Shown here: positions 23,728 through 33,047 of the stretch, in pieces
Numbering within the stretch: position 1 is the stretch's first letter
Layout of the letters: every line of letters starts with the position of its first letter
Origin: Collimonas sp. OK607
GTDB lineage: Bacteria > Pseudomonadota > Gammaproteobacteria > Burkholderiales > Burkholderiaceae_D
Assembly: GCF_900111995.1 (NCBI RefSeq)
Contig: NZ_FOKF01000017.1
Coordinates: 46,965-110,964 of the forward strand
Direction of reading: 5' to 3'
DNA length: 64,000 nt
Translations under genes and position numbers: made by a program
The notes under the pieces: generated by a model
What the model saw: the letters and a program-made list of their open reading frames with translations, nothing else
Told to the model about the DNA's origin: nothing
The model's database searches: none

Positions 23728-25083
23728 TCAGGTTTGCCCGGCGCCTTGGCCTTGCATCAAGCGTTCGATTACATCTTTGTATTGTTGCGCTTCGCTGGCC
23801 GCCGGGTTGGTTGGCCATTGTGCAATCACATGATTGAACAGCGACAAGGCGCGGGTATCCTGGCGCAGGTGATCGGATAGCAGCTTGCCGGCCAGGACCA
23901 GCACCGCCGGCACATCTTTATGACGCGCTGCGCGCTTGTGGAAACCGGAGACGATCTCCAATGCAATCTGATGTTCGCGTACCGAAGCTGCGGCTGCTGC
24001 GATTTCCAATACATGATCGGGATTGTCGATCTTGAATTCCGGATCAAGCAGGCGCGCTTGCCGCCAGCTATCGCCGATCCGGCCACCTTTGCCCGAGCGG
24101 GCCAGTGCAAACAGATGACGCGGCGCATACTCCAGCTGCTTGCTCTTGTCGCCCTTGAGCATCAGCAGTTTGGCGTAGTGGCCCGACAGTTGCGCGTTGA
24201 ACTGATCGTAGCGCAATTCTTCCCACACCATTTCTATCGCCAGGTTGATGTCGCCGTCGCGCACCAGCGTACCGATTTGCTGGGCCAGGATTTCATCGTC
24301 GCTGAGAGGGCGGTTCTGGCGGCTGCTGGCGAGTGCGTTGGTTTCAAAATTGCGATCCGGCGAGTAGCCGATCTCCTGATGGTACTGGTACATCGTATAA
24401 CCCATCAAATTGAAACCGACCAAAGTGAAATAGGCGCAAGCGAAAATGCTCGAAGCGATCAGCAGGGTGATCGGCACTTTTCCCAGGAACAGCATGACGG
24501 TAACCGGTGCGCACTGGCTCAATATGAATCCGAATGCCCACAGCGCCAGATAGGGCCAGCCGCACGCCTTGATCATCTTGAAAACGTTGAATGGATTGAT
24601 GGCGTCGCTAAAGCTATGGGTATGCCCCAGCACCATGATGCTGGCCGGCAGCATCAGATTGACTACGGCGCTTCCCAGCAGTTCGAGAAACGGATGGATG
24701 TCGGCCATGATGGCGATGAAAAACCCTTGCACCAGCATCACGAAATAGAGCTTGTAGGGCGTCATCTTGTGCATGTCGTCCGGCTCGTCGAAATCGGCAT
24801 GGCGCAGATTGCCAAGCGACGTTTGTTCCAGGATCCGGAATGCCTGGCGCATCAGGTCGACAGAGAGACCAATGCCGACCAGTACCGCAACGATTAGAAT
24901 GGCAGGAGAGAATCCGTCGTCCTCGCCACTCCTGCCCAATACCCATAAACCGCTGCCAACCAACGCATAAAGCACCGGACGCCAGATCAGCTGCTGCTGC
25001 AATGGATACAAAAAGAATTGAGGTAAGCGTTGCCAGAATGGCGTAACGTTGCTGAAAGGTTTTTCGCTAAGACTGTCCCGCAT
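23728..25083 (-). CDS. Conserved membrane protein with helical-repeat C-terminus
   Basis: 451 residues. The N-terminal ~240 hold about six hydrophobic segments (ALVGSGLWVLG, ILIVAVLVGIGLSVDLM, LYFVMLVQGFFIAIMADI, LMLPASIMVLGH, YLALWAFGFILSQ, LLIASSIFACAYFTLVGFNL) in a DUF4013-like pattern. Residues ~255-451 are soluble helices resembling TPR units (INLAIEMVWEELRYDQFNAQ, HYAKLLMLKGDKSKQLEYAP). I cannot name a function. The stop codon touches that of the rhomboid gene. A shared layout (membrane part plus helical repeats) with the rhomboid is notable. Confidence 0.7.
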   Translation of the reverse strand: MRDSLSEKPFSNVTPFWQRLPQFFLYPLQQQLIWRPVLYALVGSGLWVLGRSGEDDGFSPAILIVAVLVGIGLSVDLMRQAFRILEQTSLGNLRHADFDEPDDMHKMTPYKLYFVMLVQGFFIAIMADIHPFLELLGSAVVNLMLPASIMVLGHTHSFSDAINPFNVFKMIKACGWPYLALWAFGFILSQCAPVTVMLFLGKVPITLLIASSIFACAYFTLVGFNLMGYTMYQYHQEIGYSPDRNFETNALASSRQNRPLSDDEILAQQIGTLVRDGDINLAIEMVWEELRYDQFNAQLSGHYAKLLMLKGDKSKQLEYAPRHLFALARSGKGGRIGDSWRQARLLDPEFKIDNPDHVLEIAAAAASVREHQIALEIVSGFHKRAARHKDVPAVLVLAGKLLSDHLRQDTRALSLFNHVIAQWPTNPAASEAQQYKDVIERLMQGQGAGQT

Positions 25084-25344
25084 GCTGTTCCTCAGAATGG
25101 TTCGCCATTGGTTGCCATGGGGCGGCGTTATCCCCGGCGATTTCGTCTGTTACATGTTGTTACTTTATGAATGAATGTTAGCACGCGAATTGCAATATTA
25201 ATTGCATTAAAGACATATTTATTTATGGCACTGTTGTTGTAAAAATGATGGATGGTTTGCTGCGACGCGTCAAAGGCGTCTGCGTTTGGAGTAGAATCGA
25301 TAAATAGCATCAAATGTTAAAAATCTTTATATTACGAAGTGGTT

Positions 25345-25572
25345 ATGGAATTTAATAAAGAACTCGACGCACGCGGTTTGCATTGCCCACTGCCGATTTT
25401 GAAAACCAAGAAGGCGTTGGCGGACATGCTGAGCGGCGAAGTGCTACGTGTGATGGCTACTGATTCTGGTTCGGTGCGCGATTTTCAGGCGTTCGCGAAG
25501 CAGACAGGTAATGATTTGCTGGAGCAGAGCGAAGAAAACAGGGAATTTATTTTCTTCATGAAGCGTAAGTAA
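25345..25572 (+). CDS. TusA-family sulfurtransferase (SirA-like)
   Basis: 75 residues. LDARGLHCPLPILKTKKAL holds the CPxP motif (Cys19 of the CPLP) that carries persulfide in TusA proteins; the rest, with VLRVMATDSGSVRDFQAFAKQTGNDLLEQ, completes the two-layer fold. It may pass sulfur for tRNA thiolation or sulfur metabolism. GAAGTGGTT precedes the ATG at 25345, which is preferred to a GTG six bases earlier. There is no tusBCDE or sulfur gene nearby, so the pathway is not fixed by context. Confidence 0.9.
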   Translation: MEFNKELDARGLHCPLPILKTKKALADMLSGEVLRVMATDSGSVRDFQAFAKQTGNDLLEQSEENREFIFFMKRK

Positions 25573-25955
25573 GAAAGTAAATGGGCGTTGGCTATAGTCA
25601 GCCTTTTATCGTGGTCTCCGCAGCAGATTTTTACCCATCACCGTTTTTATCGTCAATTCGTGCCGCAACCAGCGTCCTGCTGGTCGCGCAATACCTCGGT
25701 TTTATCCCTTTCTGTCTTCCGTTTCAGGTCGGCGTAGCGTATTTCCATTGCATAAATCGCATTAAAAGTTTTTTGTTTTGCAAAATAACTGGTGCGATTA
25801 GTCCATTTGCTCTAATATTTAATAGAACGATCGTGCTAAATTTCAGCATCTGACCGAATTCTCTCTTATAATTCCTAATCAAGATTTACGTTAACGTCAA
25901 TTGACGTCAACCCGCATCAACACAGATTTTTTTATTTCAATAAAAAGGCATACCG
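25573..25955. other. Intergenic region between tusA and etfB
   Basis: 383 bp without a convincing gene. A 90-codon open frame here has no family character. The right part contains TATAAT (25867-25872) without a good -35 box and overlapping ACGT-centred palindromes (25885-25911) just before etfB. Confidence 0.6.
25885..25911. promoter_or_regulatory. LiuR-like operator palindromes upstream of etfB
   Basis: TTTACGTTAACGTCAA (25885-25900) is a 16-bp palindrome with one mismatched pair, and GTTAACGTCAA/TTGACGTCAAC (25890-25911) forms an overlapping 22-bp palindrome, also with one mismatch. The first resembles the ACGT-N2-ACGT site predicted for LiuR, a MerR-family regulator of branched-chain amino acid and acyl-CoA catabolism whose predicted regulon includes etfBA. 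No liuR gene is in the window. The assignment is inferred. Confidence 0.45.
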
Positions 25956-26708
25956 ATGAAAGTATTAGTACCAGTCAAGCGTGTCGTCGACTACAACGTC
26001 AAGGTGCGGGTTAAATCGGACGGCAGCGGTGTAGATATTGCGAACGTCAAGATGTCAATGAATCCGTTTGATGAAATCGCGGTGGAAGAAGCCACGCGCC
26101 TGAAAGAGGGCGGCAAGGTAACGGAAGTGATCGCGATTTCCTGCGGTGTTACGCAATGCCAGGAAACCCTGCGCACAGCAATGGCGATTGGCGCCGACCG
26201 CGGCGTGCTGGTTGATACCGGCGACACCGATCTGCAACCGCTGGCAGTGGCCAAGTTGTTGAAAGCGGTGGCTGACAAAGAGCAACCGCAGCTGATCATC
26301 CTCGGCAAGCAGGCGATCGACGACGACTGCAACCAGACCGGCCAGATGCTTGCCGCGCTGTTGGGCTGGCCGCAAGCGACTTTTGCGTCCAAGGTCGTGC
26401 TGGAAGACGGCAAGGTTACTGTCACGCGTGAAGTCGACGGCGGCCTGGAAACCCTCGCCCTTACTCTGCCAGCCATCATCACCACCGATTTGCGCCTGAA
26501 CGAGCCGCGCTACGTGACGCTGCCGAACATCATGAAGGCCAAGAAGAAGACCCTGGATGTGTTCAAGCCGGCCGATCTGGGTGTGGATGTCGAACCGCGC
26601 CTGAAGACGCTGAAAGTGGTGGAACCAGCCAAGCGCAGCGCCGGCATCAAGGTGCCTGACGTCGCTACCCTGGTCGCCAAGCTGAAGAACGAAGCCAAGG
26701 TCTTGTAA
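25956..26708 (+). CDS. etfB: Electron transfer flavoprotein subunit beta
   Basis: 250 residues, normal length. [56 protein letters not shown] and [20 protein letters not shown] are the hallmark stretches of ETF-beta, which holds AMP and docks the dehydrogenases. With EtfA it collects electrons from acyl-CoA and related dehydrogenases and gives them to the ETF-ubiquinone reductase of the membrane. The etfA gene follows after ~117 bp and an acyl-CoA dehydrogenase after that. Overlapping palindromes lie just upstream. Confidence 0.97.
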   Translation: MKVLVPVKRVVDYNVKVRVKSDGSGVDIANVKMSMNPFDEIAVEEATRLKEGGKVTEVIAISCGVTQCQETLRTAMAIGADRGVLVDTGDTDLQPLAVAKLLKAVADKEQPQLIILGKQAIDDDCNQTGQMLAALLGWPQATFASKVVLEDGKVTVTREVDGGLETLALTLPAIITTDLRLNEPRYVTLPNIMKAKKKTLDVFKPADLGVDVEPRLKTLKVVEPAKRSAGIKVPDVATLVAKLKNEAKVL

Positions 26709-26825
26709 GCAGAATCGGCTTAAAAACCGATTTAGCTTACCGCACTACACAACCTATTCAAGAACCAAGCGCAGCGCCGCATCACGATAATGATGCAGGC
26801 GAGCGTACATAACACTGGAGCCGAC

Positions 26826-27755
26826 ATGACAGCCCTCGTCATTGCTGAACACGATAACGCCTCGTTAAAAGGCAGCACCCTCAACACCATTACCGCCGCC
26901 AGCCAATGCGGCGGCGAAGTCCACGTACTGGTCGCCGGCAGCAACTGCGGCGCAGCCGCCCAGGCCGCAGCGCAAGCCGCCGGCGTGACCAAAGTACTGG
27001 TCGCCGATGCAGCTTACTTTGCCGATGGCCTGGCAGAAAACGTCGCCGAGCAAGTACTGGCGCTGGCTTCCGCCTACAGCCACATCCTGGCGCCGGCAAC
27101 CGCTTACGGCAAAAACATCTTGCCACGCGTTGCCGCCAAACTGGACGTCGGCCAGATTTCCGAAATTACCAAGGTCGACAGCCCGGATACATTCGAGCGT
27201 CCTATCTATGCCGGTAACGCCATCGCCACCGTGCAATCGAGCGACGCCACCAAGGTAATCACCGTTCGCACTACCGGTTTTGACGCTGCTGCCGGCGGCG
27301 GTTCAGCTGCCGTGGAAAATATCGCGGCCGCAGCCGATTTCGGCAAGTCCGCATTCGTCTCGCGTGAGCTGGCCAAATCGGATCGTCCTGAACTGACAGC
27401 AGCCAAGATCATCGTATCCGGCGGCCGTGGTTTGGGCTCCGCTGAAAACTTCAAGATCCTGGAACCGCTGGCGGACAAGCTGGGCGCCGCAATGGGCGCC
27501 TCGCGCGCCGCAGTCGATGCGGGCTTCGTGCCCAACGACTGGCAAGTCGGGCAAACCAGCAAGATCGTTGCACCGCAACTGTATATCGCCGTCGGTATTT
27601 CCGGCGCGATCCAGCATCTGGCCGGGATGAAAGATTCCAAGGTCATCGTCGCCATCAACAAGGATGAAGAAGCGCCGATTTTCTCGGTCGCCGATTACGG
27701 CATCGTTGGCGACTTGTTCGAGATCGTGCCGCAACTGGTGGCCGAGCTGGGTTAA
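26826..27755 (+). CDS. etfA: Electron transfer flavoprotein subunit alpha
   Basis: 309 residues. The N-terminal half starts [20 protein letters not shown]. The C-terminal FAD domain has the motifs [16 protein letters not shown] near 196-212, [43 protein letters not shown] and [24 protein letters not shown]. The start at 26826 follows ACTGGAGCCGAC, a good ribosome site, and gives the family start; the frame upstream to 26790 is not conserved. It forms the FAD-bearing heterodimer with EtfB. Confidence 0.97.
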   Translation: MTALVIAEHDNASLKGSTLNTITAASQCGGEVHVLVAGSNCGAAAQAAAQAAGVTKVLVADAAYFADGLAENVAEQVLALASAYSHILAPATAYGKNILPRVAAKLDVGQISEITKVDSPDTFERPIYAGNAIATVQSSDATKVITVRTTGFDAAAGGGSAAVENIAAAADFGKSAFVSRELAKSDRPELTAAKIIVSGGRGLGSAENFKILEPLADKLGAAMGASRAAVDAGFVPNDWQVGQTSKIVAPQLYIAVGISGAIQHLAGMKDSKVIVAINKDEEAPIFSVADYGIVGDLFEIVPQLVAELG

Positions 27756-27912
27756 GCCGACGGGTGTTTTGCAGGACGTAAGATAGGTCGGGCTTTTGAA
27801 GCAAGGACTTTCAGCGTTTTGTTAAAAATAGAAAGTAAAAAGTATACGGGTGGTATTGCGGGTGCTGGCAGAGTCAGGCTCAGCGGTGCCGCCCGATTTT
27901 TTGGAGTAACAC

Positions 27913-29703
27913 ATGAGTTATGTCGCCCCGTTGAAAGACATGCTGTTCGTGTTGAATGAGCTGGCTGGCCTTGAGCAGGTCAGCACACTGCCTGGTTGCG
28001 AAGATGCGACGCCGGAAACCGTGGAAGCAGTGTTGCAAGAGAATGCTAAATTCTGCAGTGAAGTGGTCGCGCCATTAAACCGCAGCGGAGATCTGGAGCC
28101 CAGCTATTGGCATGACGGCGAAGTCACTACCAGCAAGGGTTTTAAAGAGGCATTCAAGGCCTTTGCGGAAGCCGGCTGGCAAGGCGTGCAGCATCCGGTT
28201 GAATTTGGCGGCCAGGGTTTGCCCAAGCTGGTGGCGACACCGTGCATAGAGATGCTGAATGCAGCCAATCTGTCTTTTGCTTTGTGCCCGCTATTGAGCG
28301 ACGGCGCTATCGAAGCCCTGCTGACTGCCGGCAGCGACGAGCAAAAGCGGATTTACCTGGAAAACCTGGTATCCGGCAAATGGACCGGCACCATGAATCT
28401 GACCGAGCCGCAAGCCGGTTCCGACCTGGCGCTGGTGCGTACCCGTGCCGTGCCGCAGGGCGACGGTACTTACAAGATTTCCGGCACCAAGATTTTCATC
28501 ACCTACGGTGAGCACGATATGGCTGAAAATATCGTCCATCTGGTGTTGGCGCGCACGCCGAATGCGCCGGAAGGCGTGAAGGGCATTTCGCTGTTTATCG
28601 TGCCGAAATTCATGGTCAATGCGGATGGTACGCCCGGCGCACGCAATGATGTGCATTGCGTCTCGCTGGAACACAAGCTCGGCATCAAAGCCAGTCCGAC
28701 TGCGGTGCTGCAATTCGGCGACCACGGCGGCGCTGTCGGAACCTTGGTGGGCGAGGAAAATCGCGGCCTCGAATACATGTTCATCATGATGAATGCGGCG
28801 CGTTTTGGGGTTGGCCTGCAGGGCATCAGCGTTGCCGAGCGCGCTTATCAAAAAGCAGTGGCTTACGCCAAAGACCGCGTGCAATCGCGTGACCTGGCAG
28901 GTTCAGCCGGTGCTGTAACGATTATTCATCAGCCGGATGTACGGCGGATGTTGATGAGCATGCGTTCGCAGACCGAGGGGGCGCGTGCGTTGGCTTATGT
29001 CACCGCGGCTGCGCACGATGCGGCCCTGCATCATGCCGACGCAGCAACGCGTAAAGCGAACCAGGCATTCTATGAATACATGGTGCCGATCGTCAAAGGC
29101 TGGTCGACCGAGATGTCGATCGACGTGGCGTCGACCGGCGTGCAGATTCATGGCGGTATGGGCTTTATCGAAGAAACCGGTGCAGCGCAGTTCTATCGCG
29201 ATGCGCGGATCTTGACGATTTATGAAGGCACCACCGCAATCCAGGCTAACGACCTGATCGGCCGCAAGACGGTGCGCGATGGCGGCGCTGTCGCCAAGGG
29301 CATCATTGCCCAGGTGCGTGCTACCCAGGCCGAGCTGGCGGGCAGTGGAGCGGCCGACCTGGTCGCCATCAGCAAGCAACTGGCCAGCGGCGCTGATGCA
29401 TTGGAGCAGGTGGTCAGCTACGTGGTTGATAATCTCAAGAGCGATATCAAAGGCGTGTTTGCCGGTAGCGTGCCTTACCTGAAGCTGGCCGGCATCGTGT
29501 TGGGCGGCTGGCAGCTTGGCCGCGCTGCGCTGATTGCAACGCAAAAACTGCAGTCGGCTGCGGGCGATAGCAATTTCTATCAGGCCAAGATCGGTACGGC
29601 GCGCTTCTTTGCCGACCATATTCTGTCTCAGGCTGATGCATATCGCATCTCGATTGTCGAAGGCGGTAGCGGTGTGATGGCGTTGACGGAAGATCAGTTC
29701 TGA
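27913..29703 (+). CDS. Acyl-CoA dehydrogenase (DmdC/FadE-like, 600-residue type)
   Basis: 596 residues with an N-terminal helical cap, the acyl-CoA dehydrogenase core (LTEPQAGSDLALVRT near 165-180 for flavin and substrate, GTKIFITYGEHD, IHGGMGFIEETG), the catalytic Glu in ILTIYEGTTAIQAND near 436, and a C-terminal extension of ~130 residues. Its length and motifs match the 3-methylmercaptopropionyl-CoA dehydrogenase/long-chain acyl-CoA group; substrate chain cannot be read from sequence. The etfBA genes lie just upstream, so its electron acceptor is probably made with it. TTTTTTGGAGTAACAC precedes the ATG. Confidence 0.92.
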   Translation: MSYVAPLKDMLFVLNELAGLEQVSTLPGCEDATPETVEAVLQENAKFCSEVVAPLNRSGDLEPSYWHDGEVTTSKGFKEAFKAFAEAGWQGVQHPVEFGGQGLPKLVATPCIEMLNAANLSFALCPLLSDGAIEALLTAGSDEQKRIYLENLVSGKWTGTMNLTEPQAGSDLALVRTRAVPQGDGTYKISGTKIFITYGEHDMAENIVHLVLARTPNAPEGVKGISLFIVPKFMVNADGTPGARNDVHCVSLEHKLGIKASPTAVLQFGDHGGAVGTLVGEENRGLEYMFIMMNAARFGVGLQGISVAERAYQKAVAYAKDRVQSRDLAGSAGAVTIIHQPDVRRMLMSMRSQTEGARALAYVTAAAHDAALHHADAATRKANQAFYEYMVPIVKGWSTEMSIDVASTGVQIHGGMGFIEETGAAQFYRDARILTIYEGTTAIQANDLIGRKTVRDGGAVAKGIIAQVRATQAELAGSGAADLVAISKQLASGADALEQVVSYVVDNLKSDIKGVFAGSVPYLKLAGIVLGGWQLGRAALIATQKLQSAAGDSNFYQAKIGTARFFADHILSQADAYRISIVEGGSGVMALTEDQF

Positions 29704-29720
29704 TTTTTTGCAGACGTAAA

Positions 29721-29747
29721 AAAAGCAGCCACGGCTGCTTTTTTTTA
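29721..29747 (+). terminator. Terminator after the acyl-CoA dehydrogenase gene
   Basis: AAAAGCAGCC (29721-29730) pairs with GGCTGCTTTT (29733-29742) and is followed by further T residues. It can also serve the convergent TM2 gene, because the flanking A-run gives T residues on the other strand. Confidence 0.85.
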
Positions 29748-29776
29748 TTGTGTCGCTGCGCATCTGGTTTCAAAGC

Positions 29777-30196
29777 TCAACCGTAGGCGCCGCCAGTGAA
29801 CAAAAGGTCGAAAGTGCGGGCAATTGAGCCGATCAACGCAATTGCGCCGACTCCCAGGGTCAAGACCACCAGCAAGACGACAAACCAGCTGGAGTCGGAT
29901 TGACGGCCGGAGCTGGCGTTATATTTGGCGTCCCATTTTTCATCCGGGGTCAATCCTATGACCAGCGATTCGATCACGGCAATCAGGCCTGAGATGATCA
30001 GCGGTCCAAACAGGAACGCCACTTGCTGATTTTGTCTAAAAAACAAGTAAAGGAGCATGGAAATTGGCAGGGTGGCAAGATGCAGCCAGCCCCAGATGTC
30101 TTGAAATCCCTTCAGGTAGAAACGGTGCAGGCCTAGGCTGCCAAATACGGTAGCCAAGAAGGTGGCGAGTGTCTTGTTCTTGTGGGATTGGGTCAT
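29777..30196 (-). CDS. TM2-domain membrane protein
   Basis: 139 residues. The TM2 domain is at ~7-60 (TLATFLATVFGSLGLHRFYL with the conserved G-x-x-G-x-HRFYLG-like turn, then WGWLHLATLPISMLLYLF), followed by a hydrophobic hairpin (VAFLFGPLIISGLIAVIESLVIGL) and a third segment near 105-130. Its role is unknown; TM2 proteins often are small accessory membrane proteins. It is transcribed toward the acyl-CoA dehydrogenase, and short tandem repeats lie just upstream of its start. Confidence 0.85.
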   Translation of the reverse strand: MTQSHKNKTLATFLATVFGSLGLHRFYLKGFQDIWGWLHLATLPISMLLYLFFRQNQQVAFLFGPLIISGLIAVIESLVIGLTPDEKWDAKYNASSGRQSDSSWFVVLLVVLTLGVGAIALIGSIARTFDLLFTGGAYG

Positions 30197-30244
30197 TGGC
30201 AGGATGGGGGGGATGAAATGTCTGGAATATGTAATAAATCAGCC

Positions 30245-30291
30245 AATAAGCAGGCAATGAGCGGGTAATAAACGGGTAATAAGCAGGCAAT
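30245..30291. repeat. Four 11-bp tandem repeats upstream of the TM2 gene
   Basis: Units AATAAGCAGGC, AATGAGCGGGT, AATAAACGGGT and AATAAGCAGGC (30245-30288), followed by a partial AAT. The unit length is close to one helical turn. They start ~49 bp upstream of the TM2 start codon and ~300 bp before rpsP, within a 395-bp intergenic region (30197-30591) that otherwise holds only the rpsP promoter. Confidence 0.8.
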
Positions 30292-30521
30292 CCTTGCATC
30301 AGCCGGGAATATTGCTAATATACGGGCTTGGCTATCGCCACTGATGTTTCCGAGGCGCACCATGCGTGTCGGAAAGCAGATTGAGGGCGTAGTGTACAGC
30401 CTGCTTCAATAGAATGTCACTTTGATAGTCAGGCCCGCTTACGGCATAGCGCCGTATAGCGTTTTGGAGCCCTGCAAATACCTGTTTGACGTAGTGAAAC
30501 CACACCCATGGCCTGCTTTGG

Positions 30522-30551
30522 TTGCGGGATCGGCTCACTTTGCGTTATAAT
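30522..30551 (+). promoter_or_regulatory. Promoter of the rpsP-rimM-trmD-rplS operon
   Basis: TTGCGG (30522-30527), an 18-bp spacer and a perfect TATAAT (30546-30551), ~40 bp before the rpsP ATG. Confidence 0.65.
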
Positions 30552-30591
30552 TTGCGGCTTTTTCCGTGTTCGAACACTTTTTGGAAACATT

Positions 30592-30843
30592 ATGGTCGTT
30601 ATTCGTTTATCCCGTGGTGGCGCAAAGAAGCGTCCTTTTTACAACATCGTAGCTACTGATTCGCGCAATCGCCGTGACGGTCGCTTCATCGAGCGTATCG
30701 GCTTTTACAATCCGGTAGCATCCGGTGCAGAAGAGACTTTCCGCATTGCTCAGGACCGCCTGACGCATTGGCAAGGTGTTGGCGCACAGATGTCGCCGAC
30801 CGTTGCTCGCCTGGTTGCTGACGCTGCCAAGAAAACTGCTTAA
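30592..30843 (+). CDS. rpsP: 30S ribosomal protein bS16
   Basis: 83 residues: [40 protein letters not shown] are diagnostic of bS16. The ATG at 30592 is the family start; the frame upstream is not conserved. First gene of the rpsP-rimM-trmD-rplS operon, in the order found throughout proteobacteria. It binds 16S rRNA and supports 30S assembly, for which RimM in the next gene is also needed. Confidence 0.98.
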   Translation: MVVIRLSRGGAKKRPFYNIVATDSRNRRDGRFIERIGFYNPVASGAEETFRIAQDRLTHWQGVGAQMSPTVARLVADAAKKTA

Positions 30844-30851
30844 TTAAGTAG

Positions 30852-31442
30852 TTGAAACCGTTGAACGCGTCAGTAAACTTGTCGGCCACAGCACCAGCTG
30901 GAACTGCAATACCTTCAGATTTGGTGGTGGTCGGTTACATTACTGGCGCCTACGGTATTAATGGCTGGGTGCGGATCAAACCGTATTCGGCGGATGCCGA
31001 TGCACTGTTGCACGCCAAGACATGGTGGCTGAACCGGCAGAACTCGCCGGAATTGCACGATGTTGAAATGATGCAGGCGAAAAACCACAGTGGTGACATT
31101 GTGGCGCGCCTGATGGGTGTGGCAGGGCGTGACGCAGCCGAAGCCATGAAGGGCAGTGTGGTGCATATTCCACGCAGCCACTTCCCGGCGCTTTCGGACG
31201 ATGAATTCTATTGGGTCGATCTGATCGGCCTGGTGGTTGAGAATCTGCAAGGCGAGCATCTGGGCGTGGTCGCTGATTTGATGGACAACGGCGCGCATCC
31301 GATTCTTCGGATTACGGTGCCGGCAGTCGCAGATCAGGACAAAACCGCCCCCGAATTATTGATCCCGTTTGTTGAGCAGTTCGTCAAGACTGTGGATCAG
31401 GCAGCAAAGAAAATCACGGTTGACTGGGGACTGGATTATTAA
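30852..31442 (+). CDS. rimM: Ribosome maturation factor RimM
   Basis: 196 residues. [20 protein letters not shown] opens the RimM N-terminal beta-barrel at ~25, and the PRC-barrel half has [33 protein letters not shown] and [16 protein letters not shown]. It assists maturation of the 3' domain of 16S rRNA. The start is the TTG at 30852, 8 bp after the rpsP stop; no ATG or GTG gives a better fit, and the ribosome site is weak. A variable leader before VVVG is normal in Burkholderiales. The gene is coupled to rpsP and trmD in one operon. Confidence 0.95.
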   Translation: MKPLNASVNLSATAPAGTAIPSDLVVVGYITGAYGINGWVRIKPYSADADALLHAKTWWLNRQNSPELHDVEMMQAKNHSGDIVARLMGVAGRDAAEAMKGSVVHIPRSHFPALSDDEFYWVDLIGLVVENLQGEHLGVVADLMDNGAHPILRITVPAVADQDKTAPELLIPFVEQFVKTVDQAAKKITVDWGLDY

Positions 31443-31522
31443 TTCCAGGCTTGCATTGAGCGTCGGTTCCAGGCAACTAAAGCAGCAAACAAGATCGCAA
31501 GCGAAACAAAAAGGTGCGCGGT

Positions 31523-32272
31523 ATGCAATTTGATGTCGTCACACTGTTTCCCGAAATGTTTGTTGCATTGACGCAATCGGGTGTTACCCGACGTGCGTTT
31601 GAACAAAAAAGATGTGAGCTGGCTTTGTGGAATCCGCGTGATTTCACGACCGACAATCATCGTACCGTGGATGACCGGCCTTATGGCGGCGGCCCCGGCA
31701 TGGTGATGATGGCGAAGCCGCTGGAAGCTGCGATTGACGCAGCCAAGGCGCGTCAGCTGCAGCAAAACCTGCCTGCACCGAGAGTAATCTATCTGTCACC
31801 GCAAGGCCGGCCACTGACGCATCAGCGCGTCATGGAATTGCGTACCGAACCTGGTTTGGTATTGCTCTGTGGCCGTTATGAAGCGGTTGACCAGCGTTTG
31901 CTGGATCGTTGCGTGGATGAGGAGATCAGCCTTGGCGATTTCGTTTTGTCCGGCGGCGAATTACCGGCGATGGCTTTGATGGATGCGGTGATCCGGCAGT
32001 TGCCCGGGGTATTGAATGACGGCGCATCGGCAGTCGAAGACAGTTTTGTCAATGGCTTGCTGGATTGTCCGCATTACACCCGGCCGGAACAGTATCAAGG
32101 CGTAGCAGTGCCGCCGGTCTTGATGGGCGGGCATCACGCTGAAATCGAAAAGTGGCGGCGCCAGCAAATGCTGTCTGCCACGGCAAAGAAACGGCCGGAT
32201 CTGATTCAGAAGATACGCGCTGCCGGTTTGCTGAGTGCAGCCGATGAAAAGTTTTTACGGAATTCAGGTTAA
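31523..32272 (+). CDS. trmD: tRNA (guanine37-N1)-methyltransferase
   Basis: 249 residues, a SPOUT methyltransferase. [53 protein letters not shown] and [20 protein letters not shown] form the trefoil-knot SAM site. It methylates G37 next to the anticodon and prevents frameshifts. The ATG at 31523 with AAGGTG upstream is preferred over a GTG nine bases earlier that overlaps the ribosome site. It follows rimM by 80 bp and precedes rplS. Confidence 0.97.
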   Translation: MQFDVVTLFPEMFVALTQSGVTRRAFEQKRCELALWNPRDFTTDNHRTVDDRPYGGGPGMVMMAKPLEAAIDAAKARQLQQNLPAPRVIYLSPQGRPLTHQRVMELRTEPGLVLLCGRYEAVDQRLLDRCVDEEISLGDFVLSGGELPAMALMDAVIRQLPGVLNDGASAVEDSFVNGLLDCPHYTRPEQYQGVAVPPVLMGGHHAEIEKWRRQQMLSATAKKRPDLIQKIRAAGLLSAADEKFLRNSG

Positions 32273-32425
32273 GTACGAAAGTGCTTGATCGCCGGGTTGT
32301 AGTTGGTAGTAAGCAGTAAAGCAGTACCAAGGGGAGGCCAGCCGGCCACCTGTGTATTAACCCCATCCTCTACTGAGCAGTGCTTTGCACAATTGGCGTC
32401 AGCAAGATGGTATATGGAGCTAAAA

Positions 32426-32818
32426 ATGGACTTGATCCAACAACTTGAGCAAGAAGAAATTGCTCGCCTTGCCAAAAATATCCCTGAATTCGCACCAGGC
32501 GATACTGTCATCGTCAGCGTTAACGTAGTTGAAGGTACGCGCAAGCGTGCTCAGGCTTACGAAGGTGTTGTGATTTCGCGTCGTAACCGTGGTCTGAACT
32601 CCAACTTCATCGTTCGTAAGATTTCTTCCGGCGAAGGCGTTGAGCGTACATTCCAACTGTACTCGCCACTGATCGCGTCGATCGAAGTCAAGCGTCGCGG
32701 CGATGTCCGTCGCGCCAAGCTGTACTACCTGCGTGAGCGTTCCGGTAAATCGGCACGTATCAAGGAAAAACTGCCACAACGTCGCAACACTGCAAAAGCT
32801 GCACCAGCAGCAGAGTAA
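32426..32818 (+). CDS. rplS: 50S ribosomal protein bL19
   Basis: 130 residues. [60 protein letters not shown] and [20 protein letters not shown] are the bL19 course; an Ala-rich tail (AKAAPAAE) is lineage-typical. ATGGAGCTAAAA before the ATG gives the ribosome site. It is the last gene of the operon and is followed by a strong terminator. Confidence 0.98.
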   Translation: MDLIQQLEQEEIARLAKNIPEFAPGDTVIVSVNVVEGTRKRAQAYEGVVISRRNRGLNSNFIVRKISSGEGVERTFQLYSPLIASIEVKRRGDVRRAKLYYLRERSGKSARIKEKLPQRRNTAKAAPAAE

Positions 32819-32860
32819 GTTGTGAAGTAAGTGGTTGTTATGCAGGCATAGGTATTGCAT

Positions 32861-32892
32861 AAAAAAAGGGGCGCCGTCAGGTGCCCCTTTTT
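32861..32892 (+). terminator. Terminator after rplS
   Basis: An A-run, the stem GGGGCGCC/GGTGCCCC with one G-U pair (32868-32887) and a T-run. It ends the ribosomal operon. Confidence 0.85.
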
Positions 32893-33047
32893 GCATTTGA
32901 GATTTATGTTTGCTGCAAGTTATCGCATGATCCCCACTATATAGTTGCCGCAAAGTAAAATAGCGTTAATTGTTATTATCTGTGACCGCGATAGCTCCTT
33001 CGCTGTCATCGCGGTAAAGTATTAAAAAGATTGCTAGAGGAATTTTC

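Noticed and set aside
25581..25853. 90-codon open frame between tusA and etfB
   Set aside because: Composition is not protein-like, with no family resemblance and no ribosome site, in an AT-rich intergenic region.
30241..30300. CRISPR-like short tandem repeats
   Set aside because: The units are 11 bp and contiguous without spacers, so this is a simple tandem repeat and not a CRISPR array.
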